This document shows positions 35,676 to 44,525 of a stretch of 64,000 nt of DNA, in pieces. Within the stretch, counting starts at the first letter, position 1, and every line of letters starts with the position of its first letter. Below the pieces are notes generated by a model that ran no database searches, was not told the origin of the DNA, and worked only from the letters and a program-made list of their open reading frames with translations. The translations under genes were made by a program, and so were the position numbers. Source of the DNA: Planctomycetota bacterium. GTDB lineage: Bacteria; Planctomycetota; B15-G4; SIAN01. The DNA is taken from the NCBI GenBank assembly GCA_016795285.1, contig JAEUIC010000011.1, forward strand, positions 62,001 to 126,000. The letters run 5' to 3'.

Positions 35676-36157
35676 ACGCGCCGACGCAGGCCGCCGAGCT
35701 CTCGATCCGGCCGGGCCGGCTCGATGACCTCGCGCAGATCGTCGAGTTCAACCACCGCCTCGCGCTCGAGAGCGAGAACAAGTCGCTCGACCACGCGACG
35801 CTCACCAAGGGGGTCGAGGCGCTGCTGCGCGATCCGCGACTCGGCCGCTACTTCGTCGCGGTGGCGGGCGATCCGGCGAGCGGCCCGCTGGTCGGCCAGG
35901 TGATGACCACCGAGGAGTGGAGCGACTGGCGCAACGGCCTGTTCTGGTGGCTGCAGAGCGTCTACGTGCAGGCCGACTGGCGCGGCCGCGGCGTCTTCCG
36001 GCTGCTGCTGAACAAGGTGGTCGCGCAGGGGAAGGCGGCCGGCGTGATCGGGCTGCGCCTCTACGTCGAGGACCACAACGAGCGGGCGCTCGCCACCTAT
36101 CGGCGCAGCGGCTTCGCCGACGCCGGCTACCGGGTGCTCGAGCGCCTCCCGCTGTGA
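35672..36157 (+). CDS. GNAT-family N-acetyltransferase
   Basis: This 161-residue enzyme should transfer an acetyl group from acetyl-CoA to an amine. The acetyl-CoA loop is WLQSVYVQADWRGRGVFRLL (about residues 90-109), and the end has GLRLYVEDHNERALATYRRS followed by GFADAGYRVL, the usual GNAT beta-6/7 region. The length is normal. The ATG overlaps the CRTAC1 gene stop by 4 nt and has GAGGAAG in front. The acceptor is unknown. The coding frame of the next gene is already open across its stop. Confidence 0.85.
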   Translation: MNAPTQAAELSIRPGRLDDLAQIVEFNHRLALESENKSLDHATLTKGVEALLRDPRLGRYFVAVAGDPASGPLVGQVMTTEEWSDWRNGLFWWLQSVYVQADWRGRGVFRLLLNKVVAQGKAAGVIGLRLYVEDHNERALATYRRSGFADAGYRVLERLPL

Positions 36158-36260
36158 GCGCCCCCGGGGCACAGCTCCCCCCTGCCGACGGACGAAGAGG
36201 AGCGGACCCTGCCCGGGACCGCCCCGCCCCGCCTCCGGAACGCTCGCCATCGACACGCCG

Positions 36261-36521
36261 CTGACACCGCCCGCCGCCGCTGCCGTCGCCCGCGCCGACG
36301 TCGCGCCGCCCCCGCTGCGCGCGCGCTGCGTCGCCGCCCGCGACGCCCGCTTCGACGCGGCGTGCCGCCGGATCGCGCAACCGGGCCCCCACTTCGGCGC
36401 CGGCTGGATCGCCTACCGCGAGGCGCAGGGCTATCGGCCGGCGTGGCTCCTCGTCGAGCGCGCGCCGAGCGATGCAGCGAGCGGCGCTGACGGCGAGCCG
36501 ATCGCGTGCGGCGTCGCGTGG
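36261..36521 (+). other. Apparent 5' coding extension of the FemAB-like gene without a standard start
   Basis: In the frame of the FemAB-like gene the sequence stays open back into the GNAT gene and reads like protein (for example FGAGWIAYREAQGYRP, AWLLVERAPSD, PIACGVAW), matching what FemAB N-termini look like. No in-frame ATG, GTG or TTG is present between 36158 and 36522. CTG codons at 36261 or 36315 are the nearest alternatives. A purine-rich GAAGAGGAG lies at 36194-36202. Confidence 0.5.
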
Positions 36522-37406
36522 ATGAAGCGGCCGCGCTTCCGGCCGTGGGTCGCGACGCAGGCGCTGCTCGATCGACTGCCGTGGCGGCTTCGCGATCCGG
36601 CAGCGGCCGAAGCTGGCGGCCCATCGGCCACGAGCCCATCGGCCACGAGCGCACCGACCGACGAGGCGAGCGAGCGAGCGCTGCACGGCGCGATCGCGCG
36701 CGCGGTGATCGCCGCCCTCGCGAGCCAGCGCGTCGCGCGCGTCGAGCTCGAGTCGTACGACGGGCCGTGGCCGGCGCCCGACTTCGCGGCGCCCGAGTTC
36801 GCGCCGCTGCGGCTCGAAACGCGCGAGCGGCTCGAGTTCCTGCTCGACCTGCGCGGCGACGTCGAGACACGCTTCGCGGCCATCAAGTCGAGCCATCGCC
36901 GCAAGGTGCGCGACGCCGAGAAGGCGGGCGTCACCGTCGCCGAGGAGAGCGGCGCGACGGCGCTGTCGCTGCTGCACGAGCTGCAGTCGAGCACGAAGGA
37001 GCGGCGCGAGGGGCGCGGCGAGACGATGGCGCTGCCCGAGGCAGAGCAGTACGAACGGCTACAGCGCTGCTTCGTCGGCGCGGGCAGCGGCCGCCTCTTC
37101 GTCGGCCGCAAGGAAGGGCAGGCGATGTCCGCCATCCTCTGCGGCGTCGAGGGGCCGCGCGCCTACTACCTGATGGGTGGCACCAGCGCGGCCGGCTTCG
37201 AATGCAACGCGGCGACGCTGGTGCTCTGGCGCGCGAGCGTGCTGCTGGCGCAGGGCGGCGTCGTCGAGCTCAACCTCGGCGGCGTGCCGCGCGAGGCGGA
37301 GACGGCGGGCCACGCCGAGCACGGCCTGTGGCGCTTCAAGGAAGGGTTCGCGCCGCGACGCGTCGAGTGTCGCAGCGCGATCTGGCAGCGAGGGAACGGA
37401 CGATGA
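36522..37406 (+). CDS. FemAB-like GNAT-fold protein
   Basis: At least 294 residues of a protein resembling the FemAB/FemX group, which attaches amino acids to peptidoglycan or modifies exopolysaccharide precursors. Typical features are RLEFLLDLRGDVETRFAAIK, SSHRRKVRDAEKAGVTV, ERLQRCFVGAGSGRLFVGRK and YYLMGGTSAAGFECNAATL near the end. The first ATG is at 36522, but coding continues upstream, so the true protein is probably about 360 residues with a CTG start, or the window has an indel. A 15-bp duplication (36620-36649) encodes PSATSPSATS. The stop overlaps the alpha/alpha-toroid gene (ATGA). Confidence 0.7.
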   Translation: MKRPRFRPWVATQALLDRLPWRLRDPAAAEAGGPSATSPSATSAPTDEASERALHGAIARAVIAALASQRVARVELESYDGPWPAPDFAAPEFAPLRLETRERLEFLLDLRGDVETRFAAIKSSHRRKVRDAEKAGVTVAEESGATALSLLHELQSSTKERREGRGETMALPEAEQYERLQRCFVGAGSGRLFVGRKEGQAMSAILCGVEGPRAYYLMGGTSAAGFECNAATLVLWRASVLLAQGGVVELNLGGVPREAETAGHAEHGLWRFKEGFAPRRVECRSAIWQRGNGR

Positions 37407-38611
37407 GCCTGCGCGGACGCGCGCTCCTCGAGCGGATGAAGTGGACGGTGAAGGGGGCGCCGCTCGCGGCGGGCGCGGCGTGGCGCGATGGCGCCGGGCC
37501 GAGGACGCCGCGCGAGCTGCGCGCCCACCTCGACGCGCTGCTCGGCTGGATCGAGCGCGGCCACGACGCGAGCGGTCGCGCCGGCGTCGCGCGCAGCTAC
37601 GTGCTCCGCCGCCACCATCGCTACGGCGTGGTCGGCTGGCTGCCGGCCTATCCCGAGACGACCGGCTACATCATCCCGACGCTCTACGCGGCGGCGCGCC
37701 AGCTCGGCCGCCAGGAACTCGCGACGCGCGCGACCGAGATGGCGGCGTGGGAGGCGTCGATCCAGCTGCCGGACGGCGCGGTGCGCGGCGGCACGGTGGC
37801 CGATCCGGTGAGCCCCGCCGTCTTCAACACCGGCCAGGTGCTCTTCGGCTGGGTGGCGGCCTACGACGAGACGGGCGAGGCGCGCTGGCTCGACTGCGCG
37901 GCGCGCGCCGGCCGCTGGCTGGTCGAGAACTTGGACGACGATGGCGCGTGGCGGCGCGGCGCCTCGAAGTTCGCGGCGGCGGGCGGCCACGTCTACAACG
38001 CGCGCGCGGCCTGGGGGCTCGCGCTCTACGGCGTGCGCGCCAACGACCGCGCGGCGCAGCAGGCGGCGCGCCGCTCGGCCGAGTTCGCGCTGAAGAACCA
38101 GCTCGACAACGGCTGGTTCGCCGACAACTGCCTCTCCGATCCGCTCCACCCGCTCACCCACACGATCGCCTACGCGGCGCAAGGGGTGCTCGAGATCGGG
38201 CTCCTGCTGGACGAGCCGCGCTTCGTCGAGGCGGCGCGCAAGACCGCGCGCGGCGTGCTGGGCGCGATCGGCCCCGGCGGCTTCCTGCCGGGCCGGCTCG
38301 ATCGCGACTGGCGGCCGGCGGTCGACTGGTCGTGCGTGACCGGCGCGGCGCAGATGGGGCTCGTCTACGACCGCCTCGAGCGGCAGGACGGCGGCGGCCA
38401 GTGGAAGGCGGCGGCCGATCGGGTGCTGCACCACGCGCTCTCGGCGCAGGATCTCGACCACGCGGACGGCGGGGTGCGCGGAGGCGTGCCGGGCTCGTTC
38501 CCGATCTGGGGCGGCTACGGCAGCTACGAGTACCTCAACTGGGCGGCGAAGTTCCTCGCCGACCTGGTGCTGGGCCGGCTCGCCGAGGAGCCGGGCGGCA
38601 CGCGCGGCTGA
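37403..38611 (+). CDS. Alpha/alpha-toroid protein of a polysaccharide-type locus
   Basis: This 402-residue, likely cytoplasmic protein is built of repeated helical hairpins with conserved Gly/Trp/Tyr positions (GWLPAYPETTGYIIPTLY, FNTGQVLFGWVAAYDETG, YNARAAWGLALYGV, GFLPGRLDRDW). This resembles the (alpha/alpha)6 barrels of glycoside lyases and terpene-cyclase-like proteins. No catalytic set can be assigned. The ATG overlaps the FemAB-like stop by 4 nt, and FemAB plus toroid proteins are often neighbours in exopolysaccharide clusters. A 7-bp inverted repeat (GAGCGAC/GTCGCTC, 38615-38652) follows. Confidence 0.6.
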   Translation: MSLRGRALLERMKWTVKGAPLAAGAAWRDGAGPRTPRELRAHLDALLGWIERGHDASGRAGVARSYVLRRHHRYGVVGWLPAYPETTGYIIPTLYAAARQLGRQELATRATEMAAWEASIQLPDGAVRGGTVADPVSPAVFNTGQVLFGWVAAYDETGEARWLDCAARAGRWLVENLDDDGAWRRGASKFAAAGGHVYNARAAWGLALYGVRANDRAAQQAARRSAEFALKNQLDNGWFADNCLSDPLHPLTHTIAYAAQGVLEIGLLLDEPRFVEAARKTARGVLGAIGPGGFLPGRLDRDWRPAVDWSCVTGAAQMGLVYDRLERQDGGGQWKAAADRVLHHALSAQDLDHADGGVRGGVPGSFPIWGGYGSYEYLNWAAKFLADLVLGRLAEEPGGTRG

Positions 38612-38650
38612 ACCGAGCGACTTCGGGCGGCGCGATCGCTCAGCGGTCGC

Positions 38651-39406
38651 TCAGCTGCCGCCCGACTCGTGCGACTCCTCGCCGACCAGCAGCGACATGC
38701 GCACGAGCTCGGCGAGGCTGCCCGCTTCCATCTTCTTCATGACGTTGGCGCGGTGCACTTCGACCGTCTTCGGGCTCAGGTGGAGCGCCGAGCCGACCAG
38801 CTTGTTCGGCTTGCCCTGCACCACGAGGTCCATCACCTGCCGCTCGCGCGGCGTCAGCGTGACGCGGCGGCGGCGCACCTCTTCGCGCGTCATGCGCGTG
38901 CGGCGGCGGCGGGCGTCTTCGGCCAGCGCCGCTTCGATGCGATCGATCAGGATCTGCCCGCTGAACGGCTTCTCGATGAAGTCGAAGGCGCCCTGCCGCA
39001 TCGCCTGCACCGCGACCGGCACGTCGCCGTAGCCAGTCACGATCAAGATCGGCAACGCGATCTCGTCGGTGGCCAGCCGCTCCTGCAGCGCGAGCCCGCT
39101 CATCCCCGGCATGCGCACGTCGAGCACGAGGCAGCCGGCGCGATCGGGGCGATAGGCCGCGAGGAATTCGGCGGCCGACGTGAAGGTCTCGACGTGGCGG
39201 CCGTTCGTCTCGAGCAATTTGCGGATCAGGCGCAGCAGCGCGGCGTCGTCGTCGACCACGAAGACCGACGGCTCGGCTGCGTGCGGTTCGTGCGTCCCGA
39301 CGAGCTCGACCGAGTCCGCGAGCTCGTCGCGCGTCCCGTCCACGTCGCGCCCGGCGGCGAGATTCGACCCGGCGCTCGACTGCGGAGCGGTATCTCGCGA
39401 GTTCAT
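38651..39406 (-). CDS. FixJ-type response regulator (receiver plus LuxR HTH)
   Basis: This 251-residue regulator has a receiver domain at about residues 46-165: acidic pocket VDDDAALL, phospho-acceptor D96 in CLVLDVRMPG, a conserved Thr in VTGYGD and Lys in FIEKPF. A LuxR-type DNA-binding domain follows at about 185-245 (LTPRERQVMDLVVQG, SPKTVEVHRANVMKKM). The first 45 residues are an unstructured extension. The ATG at 39406 has GGAG 8 nt upstream. No histidine kinase is adjacent, so it is an orphan. A box TAGCGT lies about 44 nt upstream. The 258-nt gap to the aldehyde dehydrogenase gene holds no other gene. Confidence 0.88.
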   Translation of the reverse strand: MNSRDTAPQSSAGSNLAAGRDVDGTRDELADSVELVGTHEPHAAEPSVFVVDDDAALLRLIRKLLETNGRHVETFTSAAEFLAAYRPDRAGCLVLDVRMPGMSGLALQERLATDEIALPILIVTGYGDVPVAVQAMRQGAFDFIEKPFSGQILIDRIEAALAEDARRRRTRMTREEVRRRRVTLTPRERQVMDLVVQGKPNKLVGSALHLSPKTVEVHRANVMKKMEAGSLAELVRMSLLVGEESHESGGS

Positions 39407-39664
39407 GATCGAGGCTCCATCCCGTTCATCGCCACCCTCGATGCGCCGGAACGCTAGCGGAGCGGTGCCAAGGTGCGAAGAGCACCTTCGCGGAATCTCG
39501 CAGCGGCGTCGTGGCGGTGCCCGATGCGCGAACTGCGAACCGAGGGTTTCCCCTTCGTCGATCGTGGGACGCTGCCAGCTCAATCCGGAGCGCCCCACGA
39601 TTGTCACAGAACGGCGAACGCCTCGAGAAGTTCCGCGGTCGGCCGCCCGCGCGGGTGGGCCGCG

Positions 39665-41218
39665 CTAACCGAGCAGCCGCTCGACGATGGCGCGCGGCCC
39701 CTCGAATGCAGTGCGCGCGAGATAGTGCTGCACGCCGCGCAGGCCGCCAAGCTCTTCGCCGCCGCCGGCGCGTCCCGGGCCGCCGTGGAGGAGGTCCGGC
39801 AAAACCATGCCCGGGGGGAGGGTAATCCCTTCGCTCTTGCTGTCGACCATGCAGACGCGCCCGACCCACGGCGCGATCGCCTTCGCCACGCCGGAGCCCC
39901 ACTCCCGATCCTCGGAGTAGACGCTCGTCACCAGCATCCCGCCGCCGCGCCGAACCAGCGCCACTGCATCGTCGGCGCTGCCCGAGTAGGGGATCGCGGT
40001 CGTCACCGGGCCGAAGATCTCGTCGCGGTGCGCTTCCTCCACCGCCTTGTCGCTGCGCGCGACGAAGACGGTCGGCCCGCAGAAGAAGCCCTTCCCCGCC
40101 GCGATGTCGATCAGGTTCGCCGGTCGCTCCTCGCCGCAGGCGACCTCGGCGACGCCGCGCATCCGCGCGCAGCCGGCGTGCACGTCGACCATCTGCTGGC
40201 GCGTCGCGAGCGGCCCGACCTCGACGTCGCGGCTCGCCGGATTGCCGACCTTCACCGCGCGCACCCGGTCGACGAGCTCCTCCAGGAACTCCGCGACGCG
40301 CGCTTGCGGCACCAGCACGCGGCGCGTCGCCGTGCACTTCTGTCCCGACTTCTCGGTCATCTCGCGCGAGACGTCGCGCAGCAGCGTCTGCCACGCTGAG
40401 CTGCCCGGCGCGACGTCGGGCCCCATCACCGCGGCGTTCAAGCTGTCGGCCTCGACGTTGACGCGCACGCCGTGGCGCAGCAGCGCCGGCAGCGAGCGCA
40501 CCGTCGTGCCGGTGCCGCTCGAACCGGTGAAGGCGACCATGTCCTGCGGCCCGAGCCGCTCGAGCAGCGGCGTCACCGTCCCGAGCACCTGCTGGAACGC
40601 GCCGTCGGGCAGCACGTTCGCCGCCACCAGCAGCTCGGCCATCCGCGCCGCCGTCCACGCCGTCGCGGTCGCCGGCTTGTTGATCACCGGCGCGCCCGCC
40701 AGCAGCGCCGTCGCCGCCTTCTCCGCGAAGCCCCACGCCGGGAAGTTGAACGCGTTGATGAAGACCGCGACCCCTTCGCGCGACAGGTAGAGGTGGCGGC
40801 CGGCGAGCTTCGCGCCGCGGCCGATCATCACCGTCTCGCCGTCGGCCAGCTCGCGCGCCTCGCCGAGCTTCTTGCCGAGCTCGGCGTACGCCTGCAGCGT
40901 GCCCGCCGCGCCGTCGATGTCGAACTTCGCGCCGCCGCGCGTCGTGCCGCCGTTCACCACCGACGTCTCGATCAGCTCGTCGCGATGGTCGGCGATGGTG
41001 GCGGCCAGCTTGCCGAGCAGCTCGCCGCGCTGCGCGAAGGTCAACGCGCGCAACGCCGGCCCGCCGCGCAGCCGCGCGTGGTCGAGCACCGCCGCGGCGT
41101 CGAGGCCGCCGCAGCTCGCTTGCGCGCAGACCTCCTCGGTCGCGGGGTTCAGCAGCGGGACGAGTTCGCCCTTGCCGTGAGCGAAGGCACCGCAGACGTA
41201 GCTCGTGAGGGTCGGCAT
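39665..41218 (-). CDS. Aldehyde dehydrogenase of BoxD/PaaZ type
   Basis: This 517-residue NAD(P)-dependent aldehyde dehydrogenase has the catalytic Cys in SGQKCTATRR and the general-base Glu in VNVEADSLNAAVMG. FINAFNFPAWGFAEK and GTVTPLLERLGPQDMVAFTG are characteristic of the PaaZ N-terminal domain and of stand-alone BoxD, which oxidises 3,4-dehydroadipyl-CoA semialdehyde in aerobic benzoyl-CoA breakdown. The MaoC-type hydratase domain of PaaZ (681 residues) is absent, so it matches BoxD size. The ATG at 41218 has GGAG 6 nt upstream. No other box or paa gene lies nearby. The true substrate is therefore uncertain. Confidence 0.82.
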   Translation of the reverse strand: MPTLTSYVCGAFAHGKGELVPLLNPATEEVCAQASCGGLDAAAVLDHARLRGGPALRALTFAQRGELLGKLAATIADHRDELIETSVVNGGTTRGGAKFDIDGAAGTLQAYAELGKKLGEARELADGETVMIGRGAKLAGRHLYLSREGVAVFINAFNFPAWGFAEKAATALLAGAPVINKPATATAWTAARMAELLVAANVLPDGAFQQVLGTVTPLLERLGPQDMVAFTGSSGTGTTVRSLPALLRHGVRVNVEADSLNAAVMGPDVAPGSSAWQTLLRDVSREMTEKSGQKCTATRRVLVPQARVAEFLEELVDRVRAVKVGNPASRDVEVGPLATRQQMVDVHAGCARMRGVAEVACGEERPANLIDIAAGKGFFCGPTVFVARSDKAVEEAHRDEIFGPVTTAIPYSGSADDAVALVRRGGGMLVTSVYSEDREWGSGVAKAIAPWVGRVCMVDSKSEGITLPPGMVLPDLLHGGPGRAGGGEELGGLRGVQHYLARTAFEGPRAIVERLLG

Positions 41219-41249
41219 CGGACGCTCCAGCAGCGGAAGAGGGGCGGGG

Positions 41250-41255
41250 AGCTTA
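41250..41255 (-). promoter_or_regulatory. -10-like box GC-TAAGCT
   Basis: TAAGCT on the reverse strand lies 31 nt before the aldehyde dehydrogenase start, with a GGAG ribosome-binding site between. It matches the TAnnnT pattern of the window. Confidence 0.35.
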
Positions 41256-41337
41256 GCTTGCGCCGCCGGCGTCGAGGCAGCGAGCGCCGTGCGGCGCGCC
41301 ACGACCGCCGTCGCGTTGGACCTGGTGCGAGCGCCCG

Positions 41338-42396
41338 ATGGAGCCCGACCGCGAGCCGCTGGCGCAGAGCTTCCGCGCGTGGTCGCTCGACGCACGCGAT
41401 TGCGACTGCCCGCTCTACGAGCGACTCGCGACCGCCGTCGCCGACGATCCCGAGCTGCTCCGCATCGCCGCGACCGTCGGCCGCCCGCCCGAGACCAACG
41501 TCTTCTTCGCCGCCGTCCACTTCCTGCTGCTCGGCGCGACCGAGCCGGCGCGCGGCGCGCCCCTCGCCCGCTGGTATCGCAGCCTCGTCGACGATCCGCT
41601 GCCGGCTGCGAGCGCCTTCCCCGCGTTCCGCGCGTTCGTGCTCGATCGGCAGGCCGAACTCGCGCCGCTGCTGCGCACGCGCATCACGCAGACCAACGAG
41701 GTGCGGCGCGCCGGCTACCTGCTGCCGGCCTTCACGGCCATCCATCGCGCGCACGGTCGCCGCCCGCTGGCGCTGCTCGACATCGGCTGCAGCGCGGGGC
41801 TCCACCTCCGCTTCGATCGCTACGCCTACGACTACGGCGGCGTGCGCGCCGGCGATCCAGGTGCGGCGGTCGTCCTGCGCATCGACGCGCGCGGCGAGCG
41901 GCCGTTGCCGCTCGACCCGCGCTTCCCGCCCTGCCCGTGGCGGCGCGGCATCGATCTCCACCCGCTCGACCTCGCCGATCCGATCGAGCGGCGCTGGTTC
42001 GAGGCGCTGATCTGGCCCGACCACGTGGAGCGCCGCGCACTGGCGCGTCGGGCGATCGCGGAGCTGTTGGCCGATCCGCCGCCGATCGTGCGCGGCGACG
42101 CGATCGAGCAGCTCGACGCGCAACTCGCCGACGTGCCCGCGGAGCTCGAACTGATCGTCTACCACTGCCATGCGCTCTGCCAAGCGAGCGCCGCGGAGCT
42201 CGCGCGCTTCGGCGAGCGGCTGCTGGCCGCATCGCACCGCCGCCGCCTCCACTGGCTCGCCTGCGAGGCCGACGAGGTGGTGCTGCGGACGCTCGAAGCG
42301 GGTGACTCGCGCGAGCGAAAGCTGGCGCGCAAGGATGGCCACGGCCGCTGGATCGAGTGGCTCGCCGACGTGGAACCGTCGACGACCGCGCCGTGA
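41338..42396 (+). CDS. DUF2332-family protein
   Basis: This 352-residue protein has a methyltransferase-like core. The nucleotide-loop region is LALLDIGCSAGLHLRFDRYAYDY (about residues 143-165), and PPCPWRRGIDLHPLDL and the later LIVYHCHALCQ are characteristic of DUF2332. The family is uncharacterised, and a SAM-binding fold is plausible from the DIGCSAGL segment. The ATG at 41338 lacks a clear ribosome-binding site. It is convergent with the small membrane protein gene (12 nt gap) and divergent from the aldehyde dehydrogenase gene (119 bp apart). Confidence 0.8.
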   Translation: MEPDREPLAQSFRAWSLDARDCDCPLYERLATAVADDPELLRIAATVGRPPETNVFFAAVHFLLLGATEPARGAPLARWYRSLVDDPLPAASAFPAFRAFVLDRQAELAPLLRTRITQTNEVRRAGYLLPAFTAIHRAHGRRPLALLDIGCSAGLHLRFDRYAYDYGGVRAGDPGAAVVLRIDARGERPLPLDPRFPPCPWRRGIDLHPLDLADPIERRWFEALIWPDHVERRALARRAIAELLADPPPIVRGDAIEQLDAQLADVPAELELIVYHCHALCQASAAELARFGERLLAASHRRRLHWLACEADEVVLRTLEAGDSRERKLARKDGHGRWIEWLADVEPSTTAP

Positions 42397-42408
42397 GTCG
42401 GCGGCTCG

Positions 42409-43005
42409 TCAGCCGAAGCGACGCGGATCGTCGAGCCACGGATCGGCGGCGACGTCCGACTCGATCAGCCGAGCGACGATCGCCTCGCGCTGCGCCTGCG
42501 ATTCGCAGCTGATGACGACGCTCTCGCTCGGCGCTTCGGGCGACGTGGCGAAGGCGACGACCAGGTCGAACGCGTCCGCGCGCCGCCACGCCCGCCCGCG
42601 CGCCCACGGCCAGAAGCGGCTGCGGCCGCGCGCATGCAGTTCGAGCGCGCCTTGCCAGACGACGACCGCGCCGCGCATCTCGCGCCACGCGAGGCGCAAG
42701 AAGAAGAGCCCCGCCGGCGCCGCGAGGAAGAGGGCTGCCACCACCAGCAGCAGCGGCGGCGGCGCGGCGTGCTCGGCGCCGGAGGTGCGCCACGCCGCCG
42801 GCGCCCACGGCCGCTCGCGGGCCGTCGCATCACCCACCACGATCCAGCCGGACGGGAGGAGGAGCAGGAGCGCGAGGAACAGGAGCAGCGCCGCGCGCGA
42901 CCGCGAACCGCCGAGCGAGAAGAGGCGCTGACCGAGCCGGCTCTTCGCCGCCGCCTCGCCCGCGCGCCACGCTTGCGACGAGGCGTCGTCGCCCTCCTCC
43001 GCCAT
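42409..43005 (-). CDS. Two-helix membrane protein, unknown function
   Basis: This 198-residue protein has transmembrane segments at about residues 38-58 (SRAALLLFLALLLLLPSGWIVVG) and 84-105 (LLLVVAALFLAAPAGLFFLRL), with a cytoplasmic C-terminal domain (EMRGAVVVWQGALELHARGR...) resembling a PH-like or photosystem-assembly-like beta fold. The ATG at 43005 is preceded by GGAGG, and the whole 11-bp unit containing that site is duplicated (43009-43030). No family recognised. The 164-nt gap upstream to the adenosylhomocysteinase stop has no other gene. Confidence 0.6.
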   Translation of the reverse strand: MAEEGDDASSQAWRAGEAAAKSRLGQRLFSLGGSRSRAALLLFLALLLLLPSGWIVVGDATARERPWAPAAWRTSGAEHAAPPPLLLVVAALFLAAPAGLFFLRLAWREMRGAVVVWQGALELHARGRSRFWPWARGRAWRRADAFDLVVAFATSPEAPSESVVISCESQAQREAIVARLIESDVAADPWLDDPRRFG

Positions 43006-43008
43006 TCC

Positions 43009-43030
43009 GCCTCCAGCACGCCTCCAGCAC
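43009..43030 (-). repeat. 11-bp tandem duplication covering a ribosome-binding site
   Basis: On the reverse strand GTGCTGGAGGC occurs twice in direct succession (forward GCCTCCAGCAC at 43009-43019 and 43020-43030), 3 nt before the ATG of the two-helix membrane protein. It yields two possible GGAGG sites, one at normal distance and one 11 nt further away. Confidence 0.7.
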
Positions 43031-43169
43031 GCCACCGGCGCGCCGTTCCGCGAGCGCCCCTCGTGCGCCCCTCGTCCGCTGCGCCCGCGGATGGAGCTGC
43101 CGGGCGTCGCGCGTTCGCTCGCGCGACCGCGTCCCGCCCGGTCAGCTCCGCTCCGCTGCGCCCCGGCTG

Positions 43170-44489
43170 CTAGTACCGATACCACTCGCTCTTGTACGGC
43201 CCCTGCAGCGGGACGCCGAGGTACTTCGCCTGCTCGTCGCTCAGCTTCGAGAGCTTCACGCCGAGCTTGCCGAGGTGCAACCGCGCGACCTCCTCGTCGA
43301 GCAGCTTCGGCAGCTTGTGGACGCCGATCGGCAGCGCCGGCTTCTGCTGCCAGAGCGCGAGCTGCGCCATCACCTGGTTCGTGAAGCTCGCCGACATGAC
43401 GAAGCTCGGGTGGCCGGTGGCGCAGCCGAGGTTCATCAGGCGGCCGCGCGCCAGCAGGATCAGGCTCCGGCCGTTCTTCAGGAAGAAGCGGTCGACCTGC
43501 GGCTTCACTTCCTCTTCGCGGACGCAGTTGCCCTCGAGCCACTTCACGTCGATCTCGATGTCGAAGTGGCCGATGTTGCAGACGATCGCGTTGTCCTTCA
43601 TCGCCAGCAGGTGGTCGCCGGTGATGACGCCCTTGCAGCCGGTGGTGGTCACGAAGATGTCGCCCTCGCGGACGGCGTCCTCCATCGTGGTGACCTCGTA
43701 GCCCTCCATCGCCGCTTGCAGCGCGCAGATCGGGTCGATCTCGGTGATCAGCACGCGCGCCCCGAAGCCGCGCATCGACTGCGCGCACCCCTTGCCGACG
43801 TCGCCGTAGCCCGCCACCACGACCACCTTGCCGGCGACCATCACGCCGGTCGCGCGCTTCAGGCCGTCGGCCAGCGACTCGCGGCAGCCGTAGAGGTTGT
43901 CGAACTTGCTCTTCGTCACCGAGTCGTTGACGTTGATGGCCGGCATCTGGAGCAGGCCCTTCTCGTGCGCCTGGTAGAGGCGGTGCACGCCGGTCGTCGT
44001 CTCCTCGCTGACGCCGCGGATCTCCTTCAGCAGGTGCGGCATCTTCTGGTGGACCATCCAGGTGAGGTCGCCGCCGTCATCGAGCAGCAGGTTCGGCCCC
44101 TGCCCGCCCGGGAACTTGAGCGACTCCTCGATGCACCAGTCGTACTCCGCCTCGGTCTCGCCCTTCCAGGCGAAGACCGGGATGCCGCGCGCGGCGATCG
44201 CGGCCGCCGCGTGGTCCTCGGTCGAGAAGATGTTGCAGCTGCTCCAGCGCACCTGCGCGCCGAGCTCGGCGAGCGTCTCGATCAGGATCGCCGTCTCCAC
44301 CGTCATGTGGAGGCAGCCGGCGATGCGCGCGCCGGCGAGCGGCTTGCTCTTGCCGTACTTCGCGCGCAGCGACATGAGGCCCGGCATCTCCGGCTCGGAG
44401 ATCTCGATCTCCTTGCGGCCGGAGGCGGCCAACGAGAGGTCCTTCACCTTGAAGTCGGTGAACTTCGGGTCGAGCACGATCGGGTTCAT
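43170..44489 (-). CDS. ahcY: S-adenosylhomocysteinase
   Basis: This 439-residue NAD-dependent enzyme splits S-adenosylhomocysteine to adenosine and homocysteine in the activated methyl cycle. Clear segments are the NAD loop [19 protein letters not shown], the substrate region around [34 protein letters not shown] and the conserved C-terminal YKSEWYRY that completes the neighbouring subunit's NAD site. The start at 44489 is chosen because GGAGAG lies 7 nt upstream. An in-frame ATG 30 nt earlier has no such support. It lies 36 nt after the ArsR-methyltransferase regulator gene, so the two form an operon. Confidence 0.95.
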   Translation of the reverse strand: MNPIVLDPKFTDFKVKDLSLAASGRKEIEISEPEMPGLMSLRAKYGKSKPLAGARIAGCLHMTVETAILIETLAELGAQVRWSSCNIFSTEDHAAAAIAARGIPVFAWKGETEAEYDWCIEESLKFPGGQGPNLLLDDGGDLTWMVHQKMPHLLKEIRGVSEETTTGVHRLYQAHEKGLLQMPAINVNDSVTKSKFDNLYGCRESLADGLKRATGVMVAGKVVVVAGYGDVGKGCAQSMRGFGARVLITEIDPICALQAAMEGYEVTTMEDAVREGDIFVTTTGCKGVITGDHLLAMKDNAIVCNIGHFDIEIDVKWLEGNCVREEEVKPQVDRFFLKNGRSLILLARGRLMNLGCATGHPSFVMSASFTNQVMAQLALWQQKPALPIGVHKLPKLLDEEVARLHLGKLGVKLSKLSDEQAKYLGVPLQGPYKSEWYRY

Positions 44490-44525
44490 CGCGAGTCTCT
44501 CCATCAAGGGCGTCCGCACCCTCGG

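Noticed and set aside
39665..41218. Full bifunctional PaaZ (aldehyde dehydrogenase plus enoyl-CoA hydratase)
   Set aside because: The protein ends at 517 residues after the dehydrogenase domain. No MaoC-like hydratase domain is encoded in any frame next to it.
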